From NCBI RefSeq assembly GCF_965213555.1, contig NZ_OZ243890.1, positions 3,658,001-3,722,000 on the forward strand: a stretch of DNA of 64,000 bases, read 5' to 3'. The notes beneath the pieces are model-generated. The model saw nothing but the letters and a program-made list of their open reading frames with translations. It was not told where the DNA came from and did no database searches. Numbering within the stretch: the stretch's first letter is position 1; each line of letters begins with the position of its first letter. The position numbers and the translations under genes are program-made. Positions 30,097 to 39,594 of the stretch are shown here, piece by piece. Source of the DNA: Acuticoccus sp965213555. GTDB taxonomy: Bacteria; Pseudomonadota; Alphaproteobacteria; Rhizobiales; Amorphaceae.

Positions 30097-32340
30097 ATGG
30101 TTATCGGACTGCAGTCGCGCCCGGTGAGCGCGATCGTTCCGACCTACAATCGCGCTGACCTCATCGGTGAGTCGCTCGAGAGCCTGCTGTCGCAGACGAC
30201 GCCGCCGCGACAGATCGTGGTGGTCGATGACGGTTCGATCGACGACACGCGCTCGGTCCTAGCCGGGTTCGGCAGTGCCATCGAGTTGGTCCGCAAGGAG
30301 AATGGCGGCAAGGCATCGGCGATGAACCGCGGGATGGCGCATGCCACCCAACCCCTCCTATGGTTCTTCGACGACGACGACATCGCAGTCCCTGATGCGT
30401 TGAGCACGCTGTACAACGCGTTGCACGACGAGCCGGACGCCGCCTTCGCCTACGGCCTCGTGGACAAGTTCACCGGCGCGTGGCCGTCGCCGTTGTCGCC
30501 GCCGTGCATCGCGTACGCGGCCCGCGATCGTCAGGCGCTCTATCTGAAGTTACTCGAGGACTTCTTCATCTGGCAGTGCGCCACGCTCGTTCGGCGCGAC
30601 TGCCTCGCCGCCATCGGCCCGTTCAACGAAAGCTTCGCCCGCTCGCAGGATTACGAGATGATCCTGCGCATGGTGAAGCGGTATCATGGGGTCGCCGTCC
30701 CCCGCGTCGTCTTCCACCAACGCCATCACGACAGGACGCGGGGGCCGCAGTCCGCTCGAGTCAACGCGGCGCAGATCGAGGAGACGTGGCGAAGCTACGC
30801 GTACCGCCTCTTCGGCGAGGTGCGCGCACGCGAGCCGCTGTCGTCCTACTGCGATGTGTCGGGGGAGGAGCCGCTGACGTCGCGTCAAACGGTGACCGCG
30901 CTGCTCCAACGCAGCGCCGCCATGGGCCGCAAGGGACTTTGGGCGGAGGCGACGGAGGACATGACGGCGGCGGCGGCCGAGGCCAGGGCGGCCGGTGTCG
31001 TCGAACTGGTCGCGCAGGAGCGCAGCGCGCTGCGAGCCGTGTTCGAGCACGGGGCGCGTTCCCGCTTCGCCTCGCTCGCCCAGGCGCGGGCGTTCCGCCG
31101 CGCCGTCCTGACGTTCGACCGCCCGCTCGGCGACGAGGTTCTCGGCAACCTGATGCACTCGGTCACCCACCAGCTCAGGCTCACCCTGATGCGTGACGCC
31201 GAGCGCCCGCAGCCGACGGCGCTTGCCCGCATCCTCCTCGCCCTTGCCGGTCCGCGCGCCCTGCGCGCCGCGCGCGCGGCGCGGGCCACCGACGATCGGT
31301 ATTACGCCGTGGCTCCGGTGCGACCCATCGACGACGCCGCCCTCGCCAGGGCGCCCGAGCTCGAGGCGGGGCGATCGTCCGCGAAGCAGGCCGTCCTGCG
31401 CGGTGCCGCGGCCGTGGCGCCCGACGCCTTGCGCACCGGCTTTGTGCTGGCGAGGGCGCGGCGCTACCGGGCGATGGACCGCGAGCCGACCCGCGCGCTC
31501 GTCACTCGCCAGTTCGCCGACAAGGTCGGACTGCCCCTCGACCTCGACCGCCCGAGGGGGCTCAGCGAGCGGCTCAACGCCAAGAAGCTGCGTCCGCCAT
31601 CGCCGCTCGAGACCCGCTGCGCCGACAAGATCGCGGTGCGCGACTACGTGCGTGACGCGGTCGGCGCGCACGTCCTGACCCGCCTGATCCTCAGCACGAA
31701 CCGCTTGGCGGACGTGGGCCCGGGCCGGATCCCGGACGAGCGCTTCGTCGTGAAGTCCAACCACGACTTCGGGGGCGTCTTCCTGTGCCACGACCGCGCG
31801 ACGTTCGACTGGGTCGGCACGCGCCTCGCCCTGGCGGACAGGCTGTCTCAGAACCATTGGCGGCGCCACCGCGAGCCGGCCTACAAGGATGTGCCTCCGG
31901 CCGTGCTGGTGGAGGAGTTCCTGCCGTCCGATGGCCCTGATGGGCTGCGCGAGCTCAAGATCTTCGCCTTCCACGGGAAGCCGGAGGCCATCATGGTCGT
32001 GCGCGAGGACGGCGGGCTGCGCACGAAGACGATGTTCGACACGACCTGGCGGCGGCTGCCGATCAAGCGCCGGCGCGCGCCGGTCTACGCCGGCAACATC
32101 GCCCGGCCGGACCGCCTGGGTGAGATGCTCGACGTCGCGGCGACGCTCGCCGCACCCTTCGACTTCTGCCGCGTCGACCTCTACGACACCGCCCGCGGCG
32201 TGGTGTTCGGCGAGCTCACGTTCTACCCTGAAGGCGGGTTCGACGTGTTCGATCCGCCGTCCGCCGAGCGGGCGTTCGGCGACCTTCTCGCCCGGGGTGG
32301 CTCCGCCGCGGCGCCGGCCCTGCGCATCACCGCGGCCTGA
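30097..32340 (+). CDS. Fusion of GT2 glycosyltransferase and TupA-like ATP-grasp domain
   Basis: 747 residues. Residues 5-240 form a GT-A domain: VSAIVPTYNRADLIGESLESL, QIVVVDDGSIDDT, GKASAMNRGMAHA and LLWFFDDDDIAVPDALS (DxD), then IGPFNESFARSQDYEMILRM. A helical Ala/Arg-rich linker of ~220 residues follows. The C-terminal ~260 residues read CADKIAVRDYVRDAVG, FVVKSNHDFGGVFL, AVLVEEFL, LKIFAFHGKPEAIMVV and FCRVDLYDTARGVVFGELTFYPEGGF, the TupA-like ATP-grasp pattern named after teichuronopeptide synthesis. The predicted role is to add a sugar and ligate an amino acid or peptide; the latter is inferred. Two further ATP-grasp genes follow directly. Confidence 0.87.
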   Translation: MVIGLQSRPVSAIVPTYNRADLIGESLESLLSQTTPPRQIVVVDDGSIDDTRSVLAGFGSAIELVRKENGGKASAMNRGMAHATQPLLWFFDDDDIAVPDALSTLYNALHDEPDAAFAYGLVDKFTGAWPSPLSPPCIAYAARDRQALYLKLLEDFFIWQCATLVRRDCLAAIGPFNESFARSQDYEMILRMVKRYHGVAVPRVVFHQRHHDRTRGPQSARVNAAQIEETWRSYAYRLFGEVRAREPLSSYCDVSGEEPLTSRQTVTALLQRSAAMGRKGLWAEATEDMTAAAAEARAAGVVELVAQERSALRAVFEHGARSRFASLAQARAFRRAVLTFDRPLGDEVLGNLMHSVTHQLRLTLMRDAERPQPTALARILLALAGPRALRAARAARATDDRYYAVAPVRPIDDAALARAPELEAGRSSAKQAVLRGAAAVAPDALRTGFVLARARRYRAMDREPTRALVTRQFADKVGLPLDLDRPRGLSERLNAKKLRPPSPLETRCADKIAVRDYVRDAVGAHVLTRLILSTNRLADVGPGRIPDERFVVKSNHDFGGVFLCHDRATFDWVGTRLALADRLSQNHWRRHREPAYKDVPPAVLVEEFLPSDGPDGLRELKIFAFHGKPEAIMVVREDGGLRTKTMFDTTWRRLPIKRRRAPVYAGNIARPDRLGEMLDVAATLAAPFDFCRVDLYDTARGVVFGELTFYPEGGFDVFDPPSAERAFGDLLARGGSAAAPALRITAA

Positions 32341-32343
32341 GCC

Positions 32344-33411
32344 GTGGACGACGGGGCAGCCATCGCCGCAGGATCATCCGGTCCGCCCCTCGCGTCTCGC
32401 ATCGGTGGCGTGCGGCGCCAGCTGAGGCCGCTGGCGCGCCAGGCCCGGTTCGTGCGGCGGTTCGGACCGTCCTACCTGCGCGAGGGTGCGGCGTCCGGCC
32501 GGTCGCTGCTGGCCCGAGCCCGCGACGTGTGGGCCGGCTTCCACCCCAACGAGGCGGACTGGTACCGGCAGATCCGCGGACACACCCGCGGGGTCCTCAC
32601 GAACCGTGACCGCGAGACCGCCCTGCACGGCCTCAACGGGCACTACGCGTACGTCCTCGACAACAAGGCGCTGTTCGCCGAGCTGATGCGCGCCCGCGAG
32701 CTCGCGACGCCGAGGGTCTACGCGGTGTCGACCGCCGGACGCTGGCGCTTCGCACCCGGCGGCGAGGCCGCGCTGGCCGAAGCACTGCGACGCGACGGTC
32801 GCATCGTCGTCAAGCCGACCCTCGGCTCGAAGGGCCGGTCGATCCGCCTGTGCCGGTCCCTCGACGAGCTCGACCGGTTCCAGGACGAGGATGCCATCGC
32901 CACCTCGTTCGTGGTGCAGGCACCGTACGCCCATGAGATCCACGCTGCGACGCTCAACACCATCCGCATCCTCATGATGCGCGACGCTGCGGGGCGTCCG
33001 GTGCTCGCCGCGGCGGTGCACCGGTTCGGGACGGCCGGCTCCGGCCTCGTCGACAACTTCAGCGCAGGCGGGCTCGTGGCGAAGGTCGACGTCGCCACCG
33101 GGACGCTCGACCGCGCGGTGACCATCGTGGAGTGCAACGCGGTGCGCTTCCTCGACGCCCACCCCGACACCGGCGCGCCCATCGCCGGCGTGGTCGTCCC
33201 CGGATGGGACCGGGTGCACGACCTCGTCGGAGCGCTGGGCGACGCGTTCCCGGAGCTCGTCTACGTCGGCTGGGACGTCGCGATGACCGAGGCGGGGCCG
33301 ACGGTGATCGAGGGCAACGCCCACCCGAGCCTACGCTTCTTCCAGTTCTACGACACGCTGCTCGACGACCCGCGCGTCGGGCCGCTGTTCCGTCGCATCG
33401 TCGCACGGTAG
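32344..33411 (+). CDS. Sugar-transfer-associated ATP-grasp protein 1
   Basis: 355 residues; GTG start 3 bp after the fusion gene. The ATP-grasp parts are visible: GRIVVKPTLGSKGRSIRL (nucleotide-binding Lys and glycine loop, about 156-173), FVVQAPYAHEI, LNTIRILMM, AVHRFGTAGSGLVDNFSAGGLVAKVDV, DTGAPIAG and YVGWDVAMTEAGPTVIEGNAHPS (metal-binding Glu-x-Asn). This family occurs beside glycosyltransferases in surface-polysaccharide loci and is thought to form an amide or ester with an activated carboxylate; the substrate is unknown. Shares its core with the next gene (tandem duplication). Confidence 0.85.
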   Translation: MDDGAAIAAGSSGPPLASRIGGVRRQLRPLARQARFVRRFGPSYLREGAASGRSLLARARDVWAGFHPNEADWYRQIRGHTRGVLTNRDRETALHGLNGHYAYVLDNKALFAELMRARELATPRVYAVSTAGRWRFAPGGEAALAEALRRDGRIVVKPTLGSKGRSIRLCRSLDELDRFQDEDAIATSFVVQAPYAHEIHAATLNTIRILMMRDAAGRPVLAAAVHRFGTAGSGLVDNFSAGGLVAKVDVATGTLDRAVTIVECNAVRFLDAHPDTGAPIAGVVVPGWDRVHDLVGALGDAFPELVYVGWDVAMTEAGPTVIEGNAHPSLRFFQFYDTLLDDPRVGPLFRRIVAR

Positions 33412-33420
33412 GTCCCGACG

Positions 33421-34497
33421 GTGCGCCTGCTTCCCTACCGCGTGCGCCGGCGGCTCGCGCCGTACCAGGCGCTGTGGCGCTTCGAGCGCGCGAACGCCGG
33501 GCCGACGCGGCCGGCCCTCCTCGCCCGCGGCTTCCTGTCGAACCGGGCCGAGCTCTACCCCTTCGGCGATCACGACGCGGTGCTGTTCCTGACCGACGTC
33601 GAGGTGGAGGTCCGACTGCCGCGGCTCAACGCGCCGGACGCGAGCCGGGTCTTCAGCGACAAGCGCGCCTTCCACGAGGCGGTCCGCGTCGGACAGGTGC
33701 CGGCACGCACCGCCGACCTCGTCGCGGTGGTGGAGGACGGCGCGGTGCGGCTCCACGGCGCGTTCGCGGCGCCGGAGGCGGTGCTGCCCGCGCGCATGAT
33801 CGCCAAGCCCGCGGAGGGCAGCGGCGGCCGCGGCGTCCTCGCGGTGCGATCGCTGGCCGAGGTTCCTCGGACGGGTGTGATGGTCGTGGAGGCGGCCATC
33901 GAGCCCCACCCCGACGTCGCGGCGATCTTCCCCGGAGCGCTCAACACGGTGCGTGTGTTGACCGGGCGGCTCGGGGACGCCACGCCGCTCCTCCTCGGCG
34001 CGACGCATCGCTTCGGGACGAGCGCCTCGGCGCCGACGGACAACTTCAAGGCGGGTGGGCTCGTCGCGGCGCTCGACCTTGCAAGCGGACGGCTCGGCAG
34101 CGCGGTCGCGCTTGGCGGGGACGGGCGGCGCCGCACCTTCGACCGCCATCCCGACACCGGCGCGCCCATCGCCGGGCGCACGGTGCCCCATTGGCGGGAC
34201 GTCATCGCCCTTGCGCTGGCGTGCGCTGGCGCGGTGCCGGGGCTGTCCTACGCCGGTTGGGACATCGCGATCGACTCGGACGGCGCGGTTCTTGTGGAGG
34301 GCAACGCGGGCCTCGCCAACCCCAACATCGTGCAGGCGCACGGTCCGCTCCTCACCAGCGCCGCGATTGCGGACTACTTCGCCGCCGTCGGGGTGCTGTC
34401 GCCGGGCCGCCGTCGGAGGGTCGCACGGGCGCTGGGGGAGGGGCGAGGCGAGCCGGTGCCAGCGCTGGGAGCGGCGGTGCGCCATGTCGACCGCTAG
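33421..34497 (+). CDS. Sugar-transfer-associated ATP-grasp protein 2
   Basis: 358 residues from GTG at 33421, 9 bp after its paralogue. ARMIAKPAEGSGGRGVLAV (about 123-141), VVEAAIEPHPDVAAIFPGALNTVRVL, ATHRFGTSASAPTDNFKAGGLVAALDL, DTGAPIAGRTVPHW and YAGWDIAIDSDGAVLVEGNAGLANP give the same ATP-grasp layout. The N-terminus (MRLLPYRVRRRLAPYQALW) differs from the paralogue. Its end overlaps the flippase start by 14 bp. Confidence 0.84.
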   Translation: MRLLPYRVRRRLAPYQALWRFERANAGPTRPALLARGFLSNRAELYPFGDHDAVLFLTDVEVEVRLPRLNAPDASRVFSDKRAFHEAVRVGQVPARTADLVAVVEDGAVRLHGAFAAPEAVLPARMIAKPAEGSGGRGVLAVRSLAEVPRTGVMVVEAAIEPHPDVAAIFPGALNTVRVLTGRLGDATPLLLGATHRFGTSASAPTDNFKAGGLVAALDLASGRLGSAVALGGDGRRRTFDRHPDTGAPIAGRTVPHWRDVIALALACAGAVPGLSYAGWDIAIDSDGAVLVEGNAGLANPNIVQAHGPLLTSAAIADYFAAVGVLSPGRRRRVARALGEGRGEPVPALGAAVRHVDR

Positions 34498-36004
34498 CCG
34501 CCTCATCGGCCAGGCGATGTGGGCCTCGGGCGGGCAGCTCGTGCAGGCCGGCGTCGCCATGGCCGGCACGGTGGTGCTCGTCCGCCTCCTCGGCGTGGAG
34601 GCGTACGGAATATATGCCCTCGGCCTGCTGTTCACCGGGTTCGCCGACGTCTTCGTCGGCGGGCACACCGCGGACGTCCTCGTCCAGCGCCAGGACGTGA
34701 CGCGGCGGCACGAGCGCGCCGCCTTCACGGTCTGCGTCACGCTCGCGCTCGCGGCGTTCGGCACGATCCTCGCGACCGCCGACCTCGCTGCACGCCTGTT
34801 CGACGTGCAGGAACTCGGCGACGTCCTCACCGTCATGGCGGTGCTGCCCCTCCTCACCGGGCTTGCCGCGGTGCCGACGCAACTCCTGGTGCGACGCACC
34901 CGCTTCGCGACGCTCGCCACGACGAGCGGCGCGTGCGCGGTGGTCGCGGTGGGCGTTGCGGTCGCCCTTGCGCTGTCGGGAGCCGGGGTGTGGAGCCTCG
35001 TCGGCCTCGAGGTCACGCGTCGCGTCCTGTCCCTCACCGTGCTGACGGTCGCCGCCGCCTGGCGTCCCGGCTTCACGGGCGACCGGGGCACCCTGCGTGA
35101 GGTGCTCGCCTTCGCCATGCGCCGCGTCGAAAACCTTGGGCTCACCTACATCTCCCAGCACGCGCTGCCCCGCATCGTCATCGCCCAGGTGCTCGGTCCG
35201 ACCGCGCTCGGCTTCTACGCGGTGGCGCGCCGGCTGCTCGACCAGATGCACAGCGTGCTGAGCGCCCCGGCCGCCGCGGTCGCCTTCCCGGCGGTCAGCC
35301 GCTGGCAGGGGGAGCGGGCGCGCCTCCGGGCGCTCATCGCGTCCGGCATCCGGCTCACCACGTGGGTGTTCTGGCCGGCGATGGTCGGCCTCATCGTCGT
35401 GGCGCCGGCGCTCGTCCCCCTCATGCTTGGCGAGCGATGGACCGAGGCCGTGCCCATGCTCCAGCTCCTCGCCGTCGGCTCGCTGCGCGTGCCGGTGGCC
35501 TCGTTCAACTCGACCATCCTCGTCGGCTGCGGGCGGATGCGGGACGTGTCGCTGATCTCCATCACGTCCATCGTCGTCGCCGTGCCTACGCTCGCCTTGG
35601 GCGTCGGGTTCGGCCTGACAGGGGTCGCCGCCGCGCTCGCCTTCCGCCAATGGGCGCTCTGGCCGCTGGGGGCCACCCTCGTGTGGCGCGCGTCGGGCTT
35701 CCCGCCGTGGCGCCAGCTCGCGATCCTCGCCGCGGCGGCGCTGCCGTCGCTGCTGATGGCCGGCGTGGTGCTGGCGGTGGGGGCGGCGCTCGCCAGCGAG
35801 GAGCCGCTGGCGCGCAGCCTCGTCCTCGTGGGGACGGGGCTCGCGACGTACCCGCTCGTGTGGGCGGCCTGCAACCCGGTCGCCGCACGCACCGCGTTGC
35901 GCGCTGCTGCCGACCTCGTGGGCGGAGACGTCGGCGCCGCCCGTGGCCGCATCGCGGCCATCGTCGGCGCGCCGAACGCGTCGGATGCTCGCGGAGCTCG
36001 GTGA
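34484..36004 (+). CDS. Wzx-like polysaccharide flippase (MOP superfamily)
   Basis: 506 residues from the ATG at 34484 (MSTASRLIGQAMWASGGQLV). About 12-14 hydrophobic segments, such as MAGTVVLVRLLGVEAYGIYALGLLFTGF, VLTVMAVLPLLTGLAAVP, FWPAMVGLIVVAPALVPLMLGERW and SLISITSIVVAVPTLALGVG. The internal stretch GFYAVARRLLDQMHSVLSAPAAAVAFP is typical of RfbX/Wzx flippases, which turn lipid-linked oligosaccharides to the periplasmic face. Translationally coupled to the ATP-grasp genes, so the decorated unit is probably what it moves. Confidence 0.88.
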   Translation: MSTASRLIGQAMWASGGQLVQAGVAMAGTVVLVRLLGVEAYGIYALGLLFTGFADVFVGGHTADVLVQRQDVTRRHERAAFTVCVTLALAAFGTILATADLAARLFDVQELGDVLTVMAVLPLLTGLAAVPTQLLVRRTRFATLATTSGACAVVAVGVAVALALSGAGVWSLVGLEVTRRVLSLTVLTVAAAWRPGFTGDRGTLREVLAFAMRRVENLGLTYISQHALPRIVIAQVLGPTALGFYAVARRLLDQMHSVLSAPAAAVAFPAVSRWQGERARLRALIASGIRLTTWVFWPAMVGLIVVAPALVPLMLGERWTEAVPMLQLLAVGSLRVPVASFNSTILVGCGRMRDVSLISITSIVVAVPTLALGVGFGLTGVAAALAFRQWALWPLGATLVWRASGFPPWRQLAILAAAALPSLLMAGVVLAVGAALASEEPLARSLVLVGTGLATYPLVWAACNPVAARTALRAAADLVGGDVGAARGRIAAIVGAPNASDARGAR

Positions 36005-36158
36005 TCGCCAGCCCCGCAGGCTGAGAACGCCGAGCAGGTGTCCGGCCGTGCGGTGCGATCCTGAGCGTCGCGGGGCGTCTTGGGGCGCTGCGTTGCGCTT
36101 TGCCCACGCGTTGGGCATCCTGGCCAATGGCGCGTCAGACCGCGAAGGAGCGGGACGG

Positions 36159-37328
36159 ATGGACACCCCCCTCATCAACGTGACGTTCGAGGATGCGCTA
36201 GCCTCGCTGCGTGCGTTCGTGCGCGACATGGCGATCCCTGCGGAGGAGGAGGTGGCGGCCCGCGACGCGATCCCCGAGGCGATCGTGGATGAGATGCGGA
36301 GCCGCGGCTACTTCGGCTGGAGCATCCCGCGGGAGTACGGCGGCGCCGGCCACACCACCGAGGAGCTCGCACGCCTCAACATGGAGCTCGCCCAGGCAGC
36401 GACCGCGTTCCGCGCCCGCGCCGGCACGAACACCGGCATCGGCGCGGAGGGGCTCGTGCACGACGGTACCGAGGCGCAGCGGCGCGCCTGGCTGCCGCGC
36501 CTCGCGTCGGGCGAGCTGACGAGCTGCCTCGCCCTCACCGAGCCGAACGTCGGATCCGACGCCATCGCCGTGGAGACGACCGCGCGGCGCGAGGGCGAGT
36601 CCTACGTGCTGAACGGGCGCAAGGCCTACATCACCAACGCGCCCATCGCCGACCTCTTCACGGTGATCGCGCGGACCGATCCGGACCGGGCGGACAAGGG
36701 GGCGCTCAGCGCCTTCCTCATCGAGGCCGGGACGCCAGGGCTCGTCCCGGGCCCTCCCTACCGCAAGATGGGCCAGGAGGGCTCGCCGGTCTCCGAGATC
36801 ACGTTCAACGACTGCCGCGTCCCGGCGGAGAACCTCCTCGGCGGCATTGAGGGACGTGGCTTCGACACCATGATGAAGGCGCTCAACAAGCAGCGCATCA
36901 ACCTTGCCGCGTTCTGCACGGGCTCGGCGATCCGCCTCCTCGACGAGGCGGTGCGGCACGCGCTGACGCGGCGTCAGTTCGGGCGTCCCATCGGCGACTT
37001 CCAGCTCGTCCAGGCGATGATCGCCGACAGCCAGACGGACGTGCACACGGCGCGCGCCCTGGTGCTCGAGACCGCGCGTCGCCGCGACGCCGGCGAGGAC
37101 GTCACCATGGAGGCGTCGATCTGCAAGTACCACGCGTCGGAGGCGTGCGGCCGCGTTGCCGACCGCACGGTGCAGATCTTCGGCGGGGCCGGCTACGTCG
37201 CGGACTACGCATGCGTGGAGCGGCTCTACCGCGACGCGCGCCTCTTCAGGCTCTACGAGGGCACGAGCCAGATCCACCAGCTCAACATCGCCAAGCGCAC
37301 CCTGAAGCGCGCAGCCCCGGACCGCTGA
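36159..37328 (+). CDS. Acyl-CoA dehydrogenase 1
   Basis: 389 residues from ATG at 36159 with a GAAGGAG ribosome site. FAD enzyme that oxidises an acyl-CoA to the 2-enoyl-CoA. Blocks: GYFGWSIPREYGGAG, LTEPNVGSDAIAVETTA, NGRKAYITNAPIADLFTVIA, RRQFGRPIGDFQLVQAMIADSQTDV, CKYHASEACGRVADRTVQIFGGAGYV and YRDARLFRLYEGTSQIHQLNIAKRTL. The Glu of the YEGTS motif is in the position of the usual catalytic base. First gene of a run with another dehydrogenase and a tripartite tricarboxylate transporter; substrate unknown. Confidence 0.92.
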   Translation: MDTPLINVTFEDALASLRAFVRDMAIPAEEEVAARDAIPEAIVDEMRSRGYFGWSIPREYGGAGHTTEELARLNMELAQAATAFRARAGTNTGIGAEGLVHDGTEAQRRAWLPRLASGELTSCLALTEPNVGSDAIAVETTARREGESYVLNGRKAYITNAPIADLFTVIARTDPDRADKGALSAFLIEAGTPGLVPGPPYRKMGQEGSPVSEITFNDCRVPAENLLGGIEGRGFDTMMKALNKQRINLAAFCTGSAIRLLDEAVRHALTRRQFGRPIGDFQLVQAMIADSQTDVHTARALVLETARRRDAGEDVTMEASICKYHASEACGRVADRTVQIFGGAGYVADYACVERLYRDARLFRLYEGTSQIHQLNIAKRTLKRAAPDR

Positions 37329-37330
37329 CC

Positions 37331-38638
37331 ATGGACGCCCGTGCCACCGCGACCATCGCCGACGACGCGCGCCGGTTCTTCAAGGACAGGATCCTACCCC
37401 GGCACCGCGACTGGCTGGCGGCCACCGCGTCCGGCACCGCGACGGCCGACGTCGTCGAGCCGCTCCGCGCCGAGGCGCGCGAGGCCGGCCTCTGGAACCT
37501 CGGCGTCGCGGACCTGCCGGCGGACGCGCCGGGACGCGGCCTCACCAACTGCGACTTCGCGCCCATCGCAGAGCTGCTCGGCCGGCTGCCCTGGGCGTCC
37601 GCCGTGTTCAACTGCCACGCGCCCGACCTTCCCAACATGGTGATGCTGAACGCGTTGGTGACGCCGGAGCAGCGCGCTGCGTGGCTCGATCCGCTCCTCG
37701 CGGGGCATGCCTCGTCCGCGTTCGCCATGAGCGAGCCGGACGTCGCCTCGTCCGACGCCACCAACATCGCGACGACGATCCAGCGCGACGGCGACGATTA
37801 CGTGATCGACGGGCGCAAGTGGTACATCACCGGGGCGGCACGGCCGGACCTCGACTTCCACATCGTCATGGGCGTCACCGACCCGGGGGCCGAGCGCACC
37901 GCGCGCCACTCCATGGTCCTCGTGCCGGCCGACGCGCCCGGCATCACGGTCCTGCGCGAGCTGCGCTTCATGGGGTGGCAGGACCATCCGGCGCCCATCG
38001 CCGAAGTCGTGTTCGACGCGGTGCACGTCCCACGCGCCAACCTTCTCGGCGAGGAGGGACGGGGGTTCGAGGGCGCGCAGGTGCGGCTCGGACCGGCGCG
38101 GCTGCACCACGCTCTGCGCTGCATCGGGCTCGCCGAGGTGCTGCTGCACCTCATGAAGCTGCGCGTGGCGGAGCGGCGGACGTTCGGCGCCTCGGTCGCC
38201 GAGCGCGACAGCGTCCAGCAGTGGATCGCGGAGGCGCGCATCGACATCGAGGTGTCCCGCACGTTCCTGCACGCCGCGGCCGACGCCCTCGACCGGCAGG
38301 GGTTCAAGGCGAGCTGGCGCGCCATCTCTATGGCGAAGGTCCACGTGCCGCGCGTCCTCCAGGCCATCGCCGACCGCGCGCTGCAGCTCTTCGGCGCGGC
38401 GGGCGGCAGCGACGACCACATCATTCACCACGCCTTCGTCTACGCCCGCATGTTCCGCATCGCCGACGGCCCGGACGAGGTGCACTTGCGCCAGATCTTC
38501 CGCAGCGAGACGATGCCGGAGGGCCAGCTCGCGGACAGCCCCTACGTGGCGCGCCGCGTCGAGGTGCCGGAACAGCCGCGTTCGAACGAAGCAAAAACGA
38601 CAACACAGAGGGAGGGCGTCGATGTTTTCCAGGCGTGA
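37331..38638 (+). CDS. Acyl-CoA dehydrogenase 2
   Basis: 435 residues, 2 bp after dehydrogenase 1. Blocks: AFAMSEPDVASSDATNIATTI, VIDGRKWYITGAARPDLDFHIVMG, NLLGEEGRGFEGAQVRLGPARLHHALRC, LQLFGAAGGSDDHIIHHAFVYARMFRIADGPDEVHLRQI. This resembles the ACAD10/11-like or aryl-CoA branch, with GPDEVH in place of EGTSE, so the catalytic Glu is in a different setting from dehydrogenase 1. The two are diverged paralogues and could form a heteromeric enzyme. The end overlaps the TctC gene by 17 bp. Confidence 0.9.
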   Translation: MDARATATIADDARRFFKDRILPRHRDWLAATASGTATADVVEPLRAEAREAGLWNLGVADLPADAPGRGLTNCDFAPIAELLGRLPWASAVFNCHAPDLPNMVMLNALVTPEQRAAWLDPLLAGHASSAFAMSEPDVASSDATNIATTIQRDGDDYVIDGRKWYITGAARPDLDFHIVMGVTDPGAERTARHSMVLVPADAPGITVLRELRFMGWQDHPAPIAEVVFDAVHVPRANLLGEEGRGFEGAQVRLGPARLHHALRCIGLAEVLLHLMKLRVAERRTFGASVAERDSVQQWIAEARIDIEVSRTFLHAAADALDRQGFKASWRAISMAKVHVPRVLQAIADRALQLFGAAGGSDDHIIHHAFVYARMFRIADGPDEVHLRQIFRSETMPEGQLADSPYVARRVEVPEQPRSNEAKTTTQREGVDVFQA

Positions 38639-39578
38639 TCTTGCATGGGTGGGCGCGGCAGCGCTGGCCACAACCCTTGCCGCCGGGGCGCAGGCGGCGG
38701 AGTATCCGACGAAGCCGGTGACCATGCTGGTGCCCTACGGCGCCGGCGGCATCACCGACGTCATGGCCCGCCTGACCGCGCGGCACCTTGAGGCCGAGCT
38801 CGGCGAGACGATCGTCGTCGTGAACCGGACCGGCGCGTCCGGCACGGTCGGGCTGACCGCGACCGCACGCGAGCGGGCGGACGGCTACACGATTGCGATG
38901 GTCCCGTCGGCGCCGCTCATCATCCAGCCGCACCTGAGGCCGGTCGGCTACGACCTCGACGCGTTCGACTACATCTGCCAGGTGTTCGCCTCGCCCATCG
39001 TGCTGACCACCGCGCAAGACTCGCCCTTCGAGGACCTGTCGGACGTCCTCGATGAGGCCAAGGCGAACCCCGACGCGCTGACCTACTCCTCCGCAGGGCC
39101 CGGCAGCCTGCCGCACATCTCCATGGTGCGGCTCTTGGAGGACGTCGGTGCGAAGATGCGTCACGTGCCCATGGAGGGCGACGCGGGGGCGACGACGGCC
39201 GTGCAGGGCGGCCACGTGGACTTGGCCATCGTCGGCGGCAGCTCGGTGGTCGGCAAGGACCTCAAGACGATCACGATCTTCGACGACGAACCGATGGCAT
39301 CCGTCCCAGGCGCCAAGCCGGCCCGCGAGTCCGGCCACGACGTGACCTACGTCCTGTGGGGCGGGATCATCGCGCCGAAGGGCATTCCGGACGAGGCGCG
39401 CACGCGCCTCACCGACGCCTGCGAGGCCGCCGCCTCCAGCGAGGACTTCGCCGCGGAGATGCGCGAGAAGGCGAGCAACGCCGCGTTCCTGCCACCCGAG
39501 GGGTTCCGCGCCGCCGTCGACGCCGACAGCGAGGCGAACGCCAAGGTGATCGACGCGCTCGGCATGGCGCGCCGCTGA
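38622..39578 (+). CDS. Tripartite tricarboxylate transporter binding protein (TctC/Bug family)
   Basis: 318 residues. Signal peptide MFSRRDLAWVGAAALATTLAAGAQA, then AEYPTKPVTMLVPYGAGGITDVMARLTA, IVVVNRTGASGTVGL, LTYSSAGPGSLPHISM and VPMEGDAGATTAVQGGHVDLAIVG, the usual Bug-protein order. It binds a carboxylate in the periplasm and delivers it to the TctAB membrane complex encoded next. Confidence 0.92.
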   Translation: MFSRRDLAWVGAAALATTLAAGAQAAEYPTKPVTMLVPYGAGGITDVMARLTARHLEAELGETIVVVNRTGASGTVGLTATARERADGYTIAMVPSAPLIIQPHLRPVGYDLDAFDYICQVFASPIVLTTAQDSPFEDLSDVLDEAKANPDALTYSSAGPGSLPHISMVRLLEDVGAKMRHVPMEGDAGATTAVQGGHVDLAIVGGSSVVGKDLKTITIFDDEPMASVPGAKPARESGHDVTYVLWGGIIAPKGIPDEARTRLTDACEAAASSEDFAAEMREKASNAAFLPPEGFRAAVDADSEANAKVIDALGMARR

Positions 39579-39594
39579 CGCGCTGGCGGAGACC

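Noticed and set aside
34352..36229. 625-codon minus-strand frame under the flippase
   Set aside because: Charged, repetitive translation with no motif; opposite strand to a clear membrane protein.
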